The translations under genes were made by a program, and so were the position numbers. The notes beneath the pieces were generated by a model, which saw only the letters and a list, made by a program, of their open reading frames with translations, did not search any database and had not been told where the DNA came from. This document shows, piece by piece, positions 25,089-34,027 of a DNA stretch of 64,000 bases. This DNA is from Litchfieldella rifensis (GTDB lineage: Bacteria; Pseudomonadota; Gammaproteobacteria; Pseudomonadales; Halomonadaceae). Position 1 is the stretch's first letter, and every line of letters starts with the position of its first letter. The DNA lies in the NCBI RefSeq assembly GCF_042646605.1, contig NZ_JBHRUG010000019.1, positions 186,001-250,000 on the forward strand, in the 5' to 3' direction.

Positions 25089-26564
25089 TCAAGACACGAC
25101 CAGGTCCTCCCGGGAGGTCGTCGTGGCGCTGCGGGGAGTGAGACCGCCCAGTGCTAGTCGCCTGTCGCAGAGCCGCTCGATCAATGCCGGGTCGTGGCTG
25201 ACCAGCATCACGCCGCAAAGGCGTTCGCGGGCCAGTTCCACCAGCAGTGCCAGCGTCTCCTGTTGGGTGATGGGGTCGAGACGCGAGGTGGGTTCGTCGG
25301 CGAACAGGAAGCAGGGCTCGAGCAGCAGCACGCGCAGGATGGCGAAGCGCTGTAGCTCGCCGCCGGAGATTTCGCCGGGGCGACGCTCGAGCAGTGCGGG
25401 GTTCAGGTGCAAGCGTATCATCAAGGGCACGATCGTCGCCGGCTCCAGACGATGCCGTCGTATCAGATCATTGAGCAGGCGTCGCAACGTCCAATGCGGA
25501 GAGAAGGCCGCCGGTGGGTCCTGGTAGAGCTTCTGAAAGCCCAGACGAGGATGGCTGGAGTCCCTTGTCACTTCGCCCTCGTCGTTCCTGGCCACGCCCA
25601 GCAGCACATCGCCCAGCGTACTCTTGCCGCAGCCGGATGGACCGCACACGCCGACGATCTCGCCCGGGGCGATGGTCAGCGACAGCTCCTCGAACAGGAT
25701 CTTGCCACCGCGCGCCTTGGTGATGCCCTGCGCTTCGACCACCGGGGCGTGCTTGTCCCGGGGTGGGGGTGGCGGTGTCGGCCAGCGGCTGGGCTCGGCA
25801 GCCATCAAGCGTCGTCCGTAGTCGCTGCTAGGGGTATCCAATACCCGTTTGGCGGGGCCGCGTTCGACCACTTGCCCATGGCGCAGGATCGCCACTTCGC
25901 CGCCCAGGCGACGCGCCACTTCGATATCGTGGGTGATGGTCAGCAAGGCGCCGCCATCGTCGGGTGTTCGAGCCAGCAGCTCTACCACCGCATCGCGGCG
26001 GGTGGCGTCGAGCCCTTTGGTCGGCTCGTCGGCGATCACGATGCGAGCACCGCCGGCGCTGGCGGCAGCAAAAGCCACGCGCTGGGCCATGCCACCGGAG
26101 AGCTCGGAGGGCAGCTTGTGTCCGGCATCCTGCAAGCCCAGACCGTCGAGATCACGCCGCGCGGCGTCGCGTGCCTCACGACGTGAACGTCCAGCCACGT
26201 GGCGATGGCTTTCGGCGACCTGGTTGGCGGCGCGCATGGTCGGGTCCAGCGCATGCCAGGGTTCCTGGGGCAGTAGCGCCAAGGTGTGACCCCACGGTTC
26301 GCGGCGTGATTTGGCATCACTGGCATCGAAGAACTGTCCGGCGATGTGCAGGCGGCCTTGGGCGACGAGCCCCTTGGGCAGGGTGCCCATGATCGCCTGG
26401 GCGAGCAGGCTCTTGCCCGAGCCGGTTTCGCCTAGCAGGGTCAGGCGCTGGCCGGGAGCGAGCGTCAGCGAGAAGGGGGCGATACTGACGCCTTCGCCGT
26501 CGACCGCCAGGTCTTCGACGTGCAGCAGCGGGGCTTGTTGTGACGAGGTCATCGGTAAGGTCAT
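25089..26564 (-). CDS. Fused double ATPase of a peptide/opine/nickel-type ABC importer
   Basis: A 491-residue protein with two complete ABC domains, equivalent to separate D and F subunits. Domain 1: Walker A GETGSGKS (about 47-54), signature LSGGM, Walker B IVIADEPTKGLD. Domain 2 (from about 255): Walker A GPSGCGKS, signature ISGGE, Walker B FLFADEPTSRLD. The linker is Pro-rich. Its ATG overlaps the upstream permease stop (ATGA). Fusion of both ATPases is a minority layout in this family. Substrate unknown. Confidence 0.92.
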   Translation of the reverse strand: MTLPMTSSQQAPLLHVEDLAVDGEGVSIAPFSLTLAPGQRLTLLGETGSGKSLLAQAIMGTLPKGLVAQGRLHIAGQFFDASDAKSRREPWGHTLALLPQEPWHALDPTMRAANQVAESHRHVAGRSRREARDAARRDLDGLGLQDAGHKLPSELSGGMAQRVAFAAASAGGARIVIADEPTKGLDATRRDAVVELLARTPDDGGALLTITHDIEVARRLGGEVAILRHGQVVERGPAKRVLDTPSSDYGRRLMAAEPSRWPTPPPPPRDKHAPVVEAQGITKARGGKILFEELSLTIAPGEIVGVCGPSGCGKSTLGDVLLGVARNDEGEVTRDSSHPRLGFQKLYQDPPAAFSPHWTLRRLLNDLIRRHRLEPATIVPLMIRLHLNPALLERRPGEISGGELQRFAILRVLLLEPCFLFADEPTSRLDPITQQETLALLVELARERLCGVMLVSHDPALIERLCDRRLALGGLTPRSATTTSREDLVVS

Positions 26565-27379
26565 CGCGGATCCCTCCCGGCCAGCAGATTGAGGCCCAGC
26601 ACCAGCACGAACAGCACCACGATGGGCTGGGCCATGGCCCAGGGGGCTTCGTGGTAGTAGGGCAGCAGTTCGATCATCATCAGCCCCAGCTCGGCGGTGG
26701 GCGGGCGCAACCCGACACTGACGAAGCCCAGTGCCGCCATGGCCAGGATGGCACTGGCGGCGCCGAAGGCCGCCAGGGTCAGCACCTGCGGGGCCAGTTC
26801 CGGCCATAGGTGACGGCGGAACAGGTAGAGAGGACCGAAGCCCAGCAGCCGGCTGGCCTCGAGCTGTGGCGAAGCCGCCAGTGCCCGCGTGCGGGCGCGC
26901 ACCAGGCGGAAGTATTCGATCCACAGCACCAGTGAGATACCCACATAGAGCGTCCAGAAATTGCCCGGAGCAATGGCCACCAGCAGTAACACCAGCAGCA
27001 GACCGGGTAGCGCCAAGCAGGCGTCGGCCAGGCTGCCCAGCACGCGGTCCAGCCAACCGCCGCGCCAGCCGGCGAGTACCCCTAGCAGCACACCTGGCAC
27101 CGCCGCCGTGATAACGCTGAGCAGTGCCATGCCCAGTGACAACCGAATGGCGGCGGCCAATCTGGCCAGCAGGCTGCGGCCCAGGTGGTCGGTACCCAGT
27201 GGCTCGGCCAGCGAGGGCAGTTGCAGGATACGGGTAAGTTGCTGGCGGGCGGGGTCGGCATCGGATAGCCACGGCACCAGCCAGGCGAAGGCCAGCAACA
27301 GTGCCAGCAACAGACCGCCCACACGCTGACGAGCACTCAGACGCGGCAGTGTGAGGCGAGGAGCGACGAGAGTGGTCAT
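26561..27379 (-). CDS. ABC transporter permease (DppC/NikC type)
   Basis: A 272-residue inner-membrane permease with about six helices. The cytoplasmic coupling loop typical of the family is visible (ARTRALAASPQLEASRLLGF). A DHLGRSLLARL motif follows the first helix, as in DppC/NikC. It overlaps genes on both sides by four bases. Confidence 0.92.
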   Translation of the reverse strand: MTTLVAPRLTLPRLSARQRVGGLLLALLLAFAWLVPWLSDADPARQQLTRILQLPSLAEPLGTDHLGRSLLARLAAAIRLSLGMALLSVITAAVPGVLLGVLAGWRGGWLDRVLGSLADACLALPGLLLVLLLVAIAPGNFWTLYVGISLVLWIEYFRLVRARTRALAASPQLEASRLLGFGPLYLFRRHLWPELAPQVLTLAAFGAASAILAMAALGFVSVGLRPPTAELGLMMIELLPYYHEAPWAMAQPIVVLFVLVLGLNLLAGRDPR

Positions 27380-28335
27380 GCGTGGCGCCTCCTGGGGTCG
27401 AGCAGGTGGCAGGCAATATCCACCAGCGTGTTGAGCAGCACGAACAGCAGGCCCATGATCAGCGCGGTACCCTGGATCATCGGCACGTCGCGGGCAACGA
27501 TGGCATGCACCAGGGCGTGGCCGATGCCGGGCCAGGCGAACAGCGTCTCGACCACCACCACGCCCTCGATCAGATAGACGAATTGCACGCCGAGGTAGGC
27601 GACGACCGGCACCGCCACATTGCGTAGGCCATGGCGCACGAAGGTCAGGCGATCACTCAGGCCCTTGGTGCGCGAGAAGGCGTAATAGGCCGACTGCGAG
27701 ACATCAGCCATGGCGTTGCGGGCCACGCGGCTGGACACCGCGGCCAATCCCAGCGCCAGGGTCAGCGCCGGCAGCACGCTGTGCGCGGTGCGGCCATGAC
27801 CGGCGGCGGGCAGCCAGCCCAGGCTCACGGCGAATAGCAGGATCAGGACCAGGCCCACGGCGAAAGGCGGTAGGGCCCGCAATACACTGGCGACGACTTC
27901 GCTGAAGCGATCGAACATGCCGCGGGGACGTAGTCCGGCGATCAACCCCAACGGCGGGCCGAGCAGCAACGACAGTGCCACGGCGACTGCCGCCAGGCCC
28001 AGCGAGTGGCCGAGCTGGTGCCACAACTCGCGCACCACCGGTTCGCCGCTGACCAACGAGCGGCCCAGGTCGAACTGCAGCAGATCCCAGAGCCAGCCGA
28101 AATAGGCGCTCGATGCCGGCTGGTTCAGTGCCAGTTCGGCGCGCACCGCCTCGGCGGCGGTGCTGTCGACCATGTCATGACCGTAACGGCCGGCGGCGAT
28201 GCGATACGCCATGTCGCCAGGCAGGGTGCGGGTCAGCACGAAGGTCAGGGTGCCGACCATCCATGCCACCAGTCCAGCCTGGAACAGGCGCTGCAACAGG
28301 AGGGAAGGCAATCCTTGTCCGAGGCCTCGGTTCAT
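27376..28335 (-). CDS. ABC transporter permease (DppB/NikB type)
   Basis: A 319-residue permease, six predicted helices. The N-terminal RLFQAGLVAWMVGTLTFVLT segment ends in PGDMAYRIA, the family's conserved PGD; the EAA-like loop is VARNAMADVSQSAYYAFSRT with KGLS. I take the ATG at 28335, which overlaps the binding-protein stop, rather than the one nine bases upstream. Confidence 0.92.
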   Translation of the reverse strand: MNRGLGQGLPSLLLQRLFQAGLVAWMVGTLTFVLTRTLPGDMAYRIAAGRYGHDMVDSTAAEAVRAELALNQPASSAYFGWLWDLLQFDLGRSLVSGEPVVRELWHQLGHSLGLAAVAVALSLLLGPPLGLIAGLRPRGMFDRFSEVVASVLRALPPFAVGLVLILLFAVSLGWLPAAGHGRTAHSVLPALTLALGLAAVSSRVARNAMADVSQSAYYAFSRTKGLSDRLTFVRHGLRNVAVPVVAYLGVQFVYLIEGVVVVETLFAWPGIGHALVHAIVARDVPMIQGTALIMGLLFVLLNTLVDIACHLLDPRRRHA

Positions 28336-29852
28336 TCGGCCCACCTCAGTTCGGCGATCCGATAGCTACGCTCCAGCGGATCGATGGAGAAGCCCTGCAA
28401 CTCGTCGCTTACGGCGGCGGTCTGCTGATACCAGGCCACCGGGATCACCGGCATCGCCTCATGCAGCCGGGTGGCGGCCCGGGTTGCCAGGCTGTCACGC
28501 GTCGTGGGATCGGTCTCGCTGCGCAACTGGTCCAGCCATTCGTCGAACTCGGTGTCCGACCAGCCCATGGCGCCCCAGTCGCCTCCCTCAGGGCCGAAAT
28601 CGTCGAGCACCGTGCCCAGCGGGTCGGGCACCAGGCCGTAGTTGCGTGCCGCCATCCCCAACTCGAGGCTGCCGTCGCGGTGTCCGGAGGGGATCTCGCT
28701 GGCGTTGCCCACCGCAACGTCGAGTTCGACGCCCAGCTCGCGCCACTGATCCTGCAGGGCGGTGGCCACCAGCGGTAGTTCCGGACGGTCGGAGAAGGTG
28801 CGCACGGTCAGCCGGAAAGGCTTGCCGTCACGTTCGAGAAGGCCATCGCCGTTCGCTTCCCAACCCAGCGTTGCCAGTTGCTCGCGGGCCTGCTCGAGGT
28901 TACGGGCATCGTCAGGCGAGATGCCGAGATGCCATGGCCCCAGGCTTGCTGGGAACAGTTCCGGGGCGGCGGCCTCCGGTGCGCGCAGCAGGCCGGCGGC
29001 GATGCCGGCACGGTCGATGGCTTGACTCAGCGCCTGGCGGGCACGCTCATCGTTCAGGAAGGGATGGCCAGCATTGACCTTGAGTACGATGGTGCGTGGC
29101 AGCGGCTCGGCATGCAGGGTCAGGTCCGGCTGGCGCGACAGGCGGGCACGACTGGCGGGGTCGAGAGTAAAGACGATATCGGCATCGCCGCTCTCGGCCA
29201 TCAGTGCGCGAGTCTCGCCACGGCTCACGGCCAGGTAGCTGGCGCGTTCGATGGCCGGGGCCTCACTCCAGTAATCGTCGAAACGGGTGACCGTCAGGCG
29301 CTGCGGCGGCTCCAGGCTGTCGACCTGGTAAGGGCCGCTACCGATCATCGCCGTCACTTCGCCGTTCGCGGCGTAGGCGGCGGGTGCCAGAATCTGGGTG
29401 CCGGAATGGGCCAGTAGCGCCGGCAGTGGCGCGAAGGAGGATTCGAGTCGAATCACGACGTCGTCGCCTTCGGCTTCGATGGCCGTGATCGGCGCCGAGT
29501 CGAGCATACCCGGCTTGGCGCGGGCGTGGTCGAGGCTCGTGGCGACGGCTTCGGCAGCGACCGGCGTGCCATCGTGGAAGCGGGCATCATCGCGAATCGT
29601 GAAGCGCCAGATGGTGGCATCGTCGTTCTGGGTCCAGTCTGTGGCCAGACCGGGAGCGAGACGGCCATCGGCATCGGTGTCGACCAGGGTTTCGGCAACC
29701 TGCATGCGGGCGAAGACATGGCCCGATTTCGACGGATCGGGGCTGGTGATCTCCCAGGGGGCGACGATATCCAGGGTGCGCGGCTCGGCATGCACAGCGG
29801 TTGAGGTCAATGCCAGGCCGAGGGCAGCGAGGAGAGTTCGTGGGTGAAGCAT
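28332..29852 (-). CDS. Periplasmic binding protein of the ABC importer (SBP_bac_5)
   Basis: A 506-residue family-5 solute-binding protein: signal peptide cleaved after VHA (residue 22), then DIVAPWEITSPDPSKSG, the family's LVDTDADGRLAPGLATDW segment and the FTIRDDARFHDGTPVAAEAV block. There is no lipobox, so it is a free periplasmic protein. Relatives bind nickel, nickel-opine complexes or peptides; the sequence does not decide among these. First gene of the four-gene operon. Confidence 0.92.
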   Translation of the reverse strand: MLHPRTLLAALGLALTSTAVHAEPRTLDIVAPWEITSPDPSKSGHVFARMQVAETLVDTDADGRLAPGLATDWTQNDDATIWRFTIRDDARFHDGTPVAAEAVATSLDHARAKPGMLDSAPITAIEAEGDDVVIRLESSFAPLPALLAHSGTQILAPAAYAANGEVTAMIGSGPYQVDSLEPPQRLTVTRFDDYWSEAPAIERASYLAVSRGETRALMAESGDADIVFTLDPASRARLSRQPDLTLHAEPLPRTIVLKVNAGHPFLNDERARQALSQAIDRAGIAAGLLRAPEAAAPELFPASLGPWHLGISPDDARNLEQAREQLATLGWEANGDGLLERDGKPFRLTVRTFSDRPELPLVATALQDQWRELGVELDVAVGNASEIPSGHRDGSLELGMAARNYGLVPDPLGTVLDDFGPEGGDWGAMGWSDTEFDEWLDQLRSETDPTTRDSLATRAATRLHEAMPVIPVAWYQQTAAVSDELQGFSIDPLERSYRIAELRWAE

Positions 29853-29891
29853 GGGCCTTCCTTAGCAGGGATTTGCTGAAAAAGAGACTAT

Positions 29892-29919
29892 ATAACATAA
29901 CACACACAAGGCTTGGCAA
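29892..29919 (-). promoter_or_regulatory. Candidate promoter of the ABC operon, with the surrounding intergenic region
   Basis: On the minus strand TTGCCA (29919-29914) and TGTTAT (29897-29892) are separated by 16 bases. The divergent region 29853-30163 (311 bases) otherwise holds a hairpin GGCAGGCGCTCC-ACCC-GGAGCGCTCCCTGCC-like structure near 30059-30091, upstream of the iorA-type gene; I see no gene in it. Confidence 0.4.
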
Positions 29920-30163
29920 GTCATCCGTCTGATGCGCCGCGAGGGAGTCGGTCATGCCAGATCTGGCGCGACAGGATCAGGCAATGATTCGCCATTAATA
30001 GGCTAATCCTCATGAATGTTTCCTTTCTATACTCTGTCGTAGTCTCGAGTATCGAGCCGGCAGGCGCTCCACCCGGAGCGCTCCCTGCCGCGCATCTTTC
30101 CAACGACACGGCTCATCGCTGTCCAGCGTGGTTGTCTATAACCAGAAAAGCGTGAGGAATCCC

Positions 30164-30622
30164 ATGGCGACTCTGACCATCAATGGTGAATCCCATCAGC
30201 TCGACGTTCCCGATAACATGCCGCTGCTCTGGGCGCTGCGGGATGTCGTGAACCTGACCGGGACCAAGTACGGTTGCGGCATGTCCCTGTGCGGCGCCTG
30301 TACCGTGCATCTCGACGGGCAAGCGACCCGCTCGTGCGTCACGCCCGTTTCCGCCGCCGTCGGCAAGCAGGTGACGACCATCGAAGCGATCGACGAGGAC
30401 CGCGTCGGCAAGGCCGTGCAGGAGGCGTGGCGCCAGCATGACGTGGTGCAGTGCGGGTATTGCCAGTCCGGCCAGATCATGTCGGCCGTGGCCCTGCTAC
30501 GCGACAATGCCGCCCCCAGCGACGACGATATCGATTCCGCCATGAGCGGCAATATCTGCCGCTGTGCGACCTATGTGCGCATTCGCGCCGCGATCCACGA
30601 TGCCGCCGAGAACCTGGCCTAA
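30164..30622 (+). CDS. [2Fe-2S] subunit of an isoquinoline 1-oxidoreductase-type molybdenum hydroxylase
   Basis: A 152-residue IorA-type subunit carrying two [2Fe-2S] clusters: the plant-ferredoxin set CGMSLCGACTVHLDGQ...SC in the N-terminal half and the helical-domain set CGYCQSGQ and CRC in the C-terminal half. It passes electrons from the molybdenum subunit to an acceptor. The start at 30164 follows GAGG; the molybdenum subunit starts 12 bases after its stop. Confidence 0.94.
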   Translation: MATLTINGESHQLDVPDNMPLLWALRDVVNLTGTKYGCGMSLCGACTVHLDGQATRSCVTPVSAAVGKQVTTIEAIDEDRVGKAVQEAWRQHDVVQCGYCQSGQIMSAVALLRDNAAPSDDDIDSAMSGNICRCATYVRIRAAIHDAAENLA

Positions 30623-30634
30623 AGGAGTGTTGTG

Positions 30635-32959
30635 ATGGGAATTCTCAAGCATGCGCCATCGCCCGAGCAGGAAGCCGTGGGCGTCGTCAACATCAGCCGG
30701 CGTCGCTTTCTGCAGGGGTCTGCCGGCCTGGTGCTAGGGCTTTACCTGGCACCGCTGACCCTGAACGGAAGCCGGGCCGAAGCGCAAGAAGGGGCGGAGG
30801 CCGACTTCGAGCCCAATGCCTTCGTGCGGATCGCTACCGATGGCACTGTGATCGTGCTGGCCAAGCATCTGGAGATGGGGCAAGGCACCTACACCGGGCT
30901 TGCCACGCTGGTGGCTGAAGAACTGGATGCCGACTGGAGCCGGGTACAGGTGGAAGGCGCACCAGCGGATGCCGAGCGCTACAAGAACCTGGCCTTCGGC
31001 CTGCAGGGCACCGGCGGGAGTACGGCCATCGCCAACTCCTACGAACAGATGCGTACGGCCGGCGCCACCGCGCGTGCCATGCTGGTGGCGGCGGCCGCCG
31101 AGCGGTGGGGCGTTGCCGAGGAAAGCATCAGCGTCAGCCAGGGCGTGGTGCGGCATGCCGACTCCGGGCGCGAGGCGGGGTTCGGTNNNNNNNNNNNNNN
31201 NNNNNNNNNNNNNNNNNNNNNNNNNNNNNNNNNNNNNNNNNNNNNNNNNNNNNNTGAACTAGCCGAAGCGGCTGCCCAGCAGCCGGTGCCGCAGGAGGTT
31301 ACGCTCAAGGACCCCGAGAATTTCACCTTGATCGGGACACTGAATACACCGCGTACAGATAGTGCAAGCAAGACCGACGGCAGTGCCGTCTTTACCCAGG
31401 ACTTCACCCTGCCCGGCATGCTGGTGGCGGTGGCGGCACACCCGCGCCGCTTCGGTGCCCGCGTCGAGAGCTTCGACGACGCCAAGGCCAGGGAGGTGCC
31501 CGGTGTCGTCGATGTCGTGCGGTTCGCCGGCGGCCCGCAGCGCTTCGAGGGCGTGGCGGTGCTGGCGGAAAACACCTGGGCGGCGAGTCAGGGGCGCGAT
31601 GCGCTGGAGATAGAGTGGGACGAAAGTCAGGCCTTCTCGTTGGGCAGCGACGAGATCATGGCGCGCTACCGCGAACTGGCCGAGCAGGAGGGGGCGATGG
31701 CGGCGCAACGTGGCGACGTGGCCACGGCGCTCGCCGAACCGGCGACCCTGATCGAGGCCGACTACGAGTTTCCCTACCTCGCCCATGCCGCCATGGAGCC
31801 GATGAACTGCCTGGTCCAACTGGGCGACGAGCGCTGCGATATCTGGAACGGTGAGCAGTGGCAGTCCATGGACCAGCAGATGGTGGCGGAGCTGTTGGGC
31901 ATCGCCCCGGAAAACGTCAGCCTGACGCAACTGTACGCGGGAGGCAGCTTCGGCCGCCGTGCCAATCCCCATTCGGATTTCGTGCTGGAGGCGGTTTCCA
32001 TCGCCAAGGCGGCGCGGGAGCAGGGGATCGATGCTCCCGTCAAGATGGTCTGGATGCGTGAGGACGATACCCGCGGCGGTCATTACCGGCCGATGAATTT
32101 CCACCGCGGACGCCTGGCGCTCGATGCGGACGGTCGGTTGATCGCCTGGCACCAACGCCTCGTCGGCCAGTCGATCATGATGGGTACCCCCCTGGAGTCC
32201 TTCATGGTCCAGGATGGCGTCGACGCGACCTCGGTCGAGGGCGCTGCGAACCTGGCCTACGACGTGCCCAACCTGCAGGTTGAGCTGCATACCCCGGAGG
32301 ATATCGGCGTGCCGATCCAGTGGTGGCGCTCGGTGGGGCATACGCATACGGCGTTCTCCACGGAGTGCCTGATCGATGAAGCCGCGGTCGCCGCCGACCA
32401 GGATCCGGTGACATTCCGCCGCGCGCTGCTGAGCCAGCATCCCCGCCACCGGGGGGTATTGGATCTAGTGGCGGAGAAGGCTGGTTGGGACCAGCCGCTC
32501 GAGTCGGGGCCTGAGGGCACACGCCGAGGTCGCGGGGTCGCCGTGCATGAGTCCTTCAACTCCTTCGTCGCTCAAGTCGCCGAGGTCACGGTCACGCAGG
32601 ATGGCAGCTACCGCGTCGACCGGGTCGTGTGTGCGGTGGATTGCGGCGTCGCCGTCAATCCGGATGTGATCAAGGCGCAGATGGAGGGCGGGATCGGCTT
32701 CGCTCTGGCGGCCGCGCTGCATGGGGAGATCACCCTGGAGGAGGGGATCGTGCAGCAGTCCAATTTCAATGACTATCAGGTGTTGCGCATCAATGAGATG
32801 CCGGCGGTGGAGGTGCACATCGTGCCGTCGTCCGAAGCCCCCACCGGGGTCGGCGAGCCGGGCGTGCCACCGCTTGCCCCGGCCGTCGCCAATGCGCTCT
32901 TCGATGCGAGCGGCGAGCGGTTGCGCAAGATGCCGTTCGCTCAACGCCTCTCAGTCTAG
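30635..32959 (+). CDS. Molybdopterin-binding subunit of an isoquinoline 1-oxidoreductase-type hydroxylase
   Basis: About 750 residues of IorB-type enzyme, which hydroxylates N-heterocycles or aldehydes. A twin-arginine-type signal (SRRRFLQGSAGLVLGLYLAP) near residue 24 predicts export with cofactor. Molybdopterin-binding motifs such as GTGGST, AGGSFGRRANPHSDFVLEAV and GEPGVPPLAPAVANAL are present. The frame is interrupted on paper by 68 N (31187-31254); flanking residues GFG and ELAEAAAQQPVP look directly adjacent in homologues, so little is probably missing. AGGAG precedes the ATG. Confidence 0.9.
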   Translation: MGILKHAPSPEQEAVGVVNISRRRFLQGSAGLVLGLYLAPLTLNGSRAEAQEGAEADFEPNAFVRIATDGTVIVLAKHLEMGQGTYTGLATLVAEELDADWSRVQVEGAPADAERYKNLAFGLQGTGGSTAIANSYEQMRTAGATARAMLVAAAAERWGVAEESISVSQGVVRHADSGREAGFGXXXXXXXXXXXXXXXXXXXXXXXELAEAAAQQPVPQEVTLKDPENFTLIGTLNTPRTDSASKTDGSAVFTQDFTLPGMLVAVAAHPRRFGARVESFDDAKAREVPGVVDVVRFAGGPQRFEGVAVLAENTWAASQGRDALEIEWDESQAFSLGSDEIMARYRELAEQEGAMAAQRGDVATALAEPATLIEADYEFPYLAHAAMEPMNCLVQLGDERCDIWNGEQWQSMDQQMVAELLGIAPENVSLTQLYAGGSFGRRANPHSDFVLEAVSIAKAAREQGIDAPVKMVWMREDDTRGGHYRPMNFHRGRLALDADGRLIAWHQRLVGQSIMMGTPLESFMVQDGVDATSVEGAANLAYDVPNLQVELHTPEDIGVPIQWWRSVGHTHTAFSTECLIDEAAVAADQDPVTFRRALLSQHPRHRGVLDLVAEKAGWDQPLESGPEGTRRGRGVAVHESFNSFVAQVAEVTVTQDGSYRVDRVVCAVDCGVAVNPDVIKAQMEGGIGFALAAALHGEITLEEGIVQQSNFNDYQVLRINEMPAVEVHIVPSSEAPTGVGEPGVPPLAPAVANALFDASGERLRKMPFAQRLSV
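31187..31254. other. Assembly gap (68 N)
   Basis: A run of 68 undetermined bases within the molybdenum-subunit gene. Overlapping the single shared T at both edges restores TTC GGT GAA CTA (FGEL), the expected family sequence. The gap therefore probably marks abutting contig ends rather than missing DNA. Confidence 0.9.
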
Positions 32960-32995
32960 CGTTAGTGTCAACTGACGGCCTGGCACTGTCATTCC

Positions 32996-34024
32996 ATGCA
33001 GGCCGGGCCGTCGATGGATTCGGAAACCATGCAACAACTCGATCTCGAAGTGATGGAAAGTGGCGTTCGCTGGAGCCGTGCGGGCGAAACCGTGTGGCTG
33101 TGCACGGTACTGGCGACCTATGGCTCGTCTCCCCGCGCGCCGGGGTCGTTGCTGGTAGCGCGTCGGGATGGGCGCTGTGCCGGCTCGCTCTCGGGGGGCT
33201 GCGTCGAAGAGGACTTCCTGTCGCGGCTCCAGGCCGGCGAATTCCAGGAGCCCTTGCAGGTGATTCGCTATGGCGAATCGTCGGACGATCAACAGCGCCT
33301 GAAGCTGCCCTGCGGCGGCATCCTCGAGGTACTGATCGAGCGCTTGCCGGCAACGCCGGACACGTGGCGGCACCTGACCGCGTTGCAGGAGGCGCTGCAC
33401 GGCCAGCGGCGGTTGGTTCGCGAGGTCGACCTGGCGACAGGCGAGGTCGACCTGCTGACCGACGACACGCCGGGCAGTGGCAGCCGTGACCAGGAGCGAC
33501 CGCGCGTCGAGCGCGAGAGCGAGCGTGTGCGAATCCGCATAGGCCCCTCGTTGAGGCTGGTCATCGCGGGGGTGTCGCCGGTCTCGGTCGCGTGTGCCGA
33601 GTTCGCCCGTACCCTGGGCTTCGAGGTCGTGGTCTGCGATCCGCGCGAGGAGGAGATCGAGGCCTTCCCCGTCGCGGATGTCGAGCTACGTCCGGTGCTG
33701 CCGTCGCTGTACCTCGCCGGCGAAGGCTGCCACGCCTCGACGGCCGTGGTGGCGCTGACCCACGATCCGCGTATCGATGACCTGGCCATGATCGAGGCGC
33801 TGCGCACCCCGGCGTTCTATATCGGCGCGATGGGCTCGCGCCAGACCTCCGCGGCACGCGCCGAACGCTTGCTGCGCTCGGGTGGACTCAGCAGCGAGGA
33901 GATCGCGCGCATCCATATGCCGATCGGCCTCGATATCGGCAGCAAGACCCCCGCCGAGATCGCCTTGGCGGTCATGGCCGATATCGTGCGCGTCTACCAT
34001 GGCAAGCCGCGGCAGCGGCTCTGA
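32996..34024 (+). CDS. XdhC/CoxI family molybdenum-enzyme maturation protein
   Basis: A 342-residue XdhC-like protein that binds and sulfurates the molybdenum cofactor before insertion into hydroxylases such as the preceding IorAB pair. Two domains: XdhC/CoxI (LATYGSSPRAPGSLLVARRD, then LSGGCVEEDF) and a Rossmann C-terminal domain ending with GAMGSRQTSAARAERL and HMPIGLDIGSKTPAEIALAV. An internal ATG at 33014 is an alternative start. It lies 36 bases after the molybdenum subunit on the same strand. Confidence 0.92.
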   Translation: MQAGPSMDSETMQQLDLEVMESGVRWSRAGETVWLCTVLATYGSSPRAPGSLLVARRDGRCAGSLSGGCVEEDFLSRLQAGEFQEPLQVIRYGESSDDQQRLKLPCGGILEVLIERLPATPDTWRHLTALQEALHGQRRLVREVDLATGEVDLLTDDTPGSGSRDQERPRVERESERVRIRIGPSLRLVIAGVSPVSVACAEFARTLGFEVVVCDPREEEIEAFPVADVELRPVLPSLYLAGEGCHASTAVVALTHDPRIDDLAMIEALRTPAFYIGAMGSRQTSAARAERLLRSGGLSSEEIARIHMPIGLDIGSKTPAEIALAVMADIVRVYHGKPRQRL

Positions 34025-34027
34025 GCA

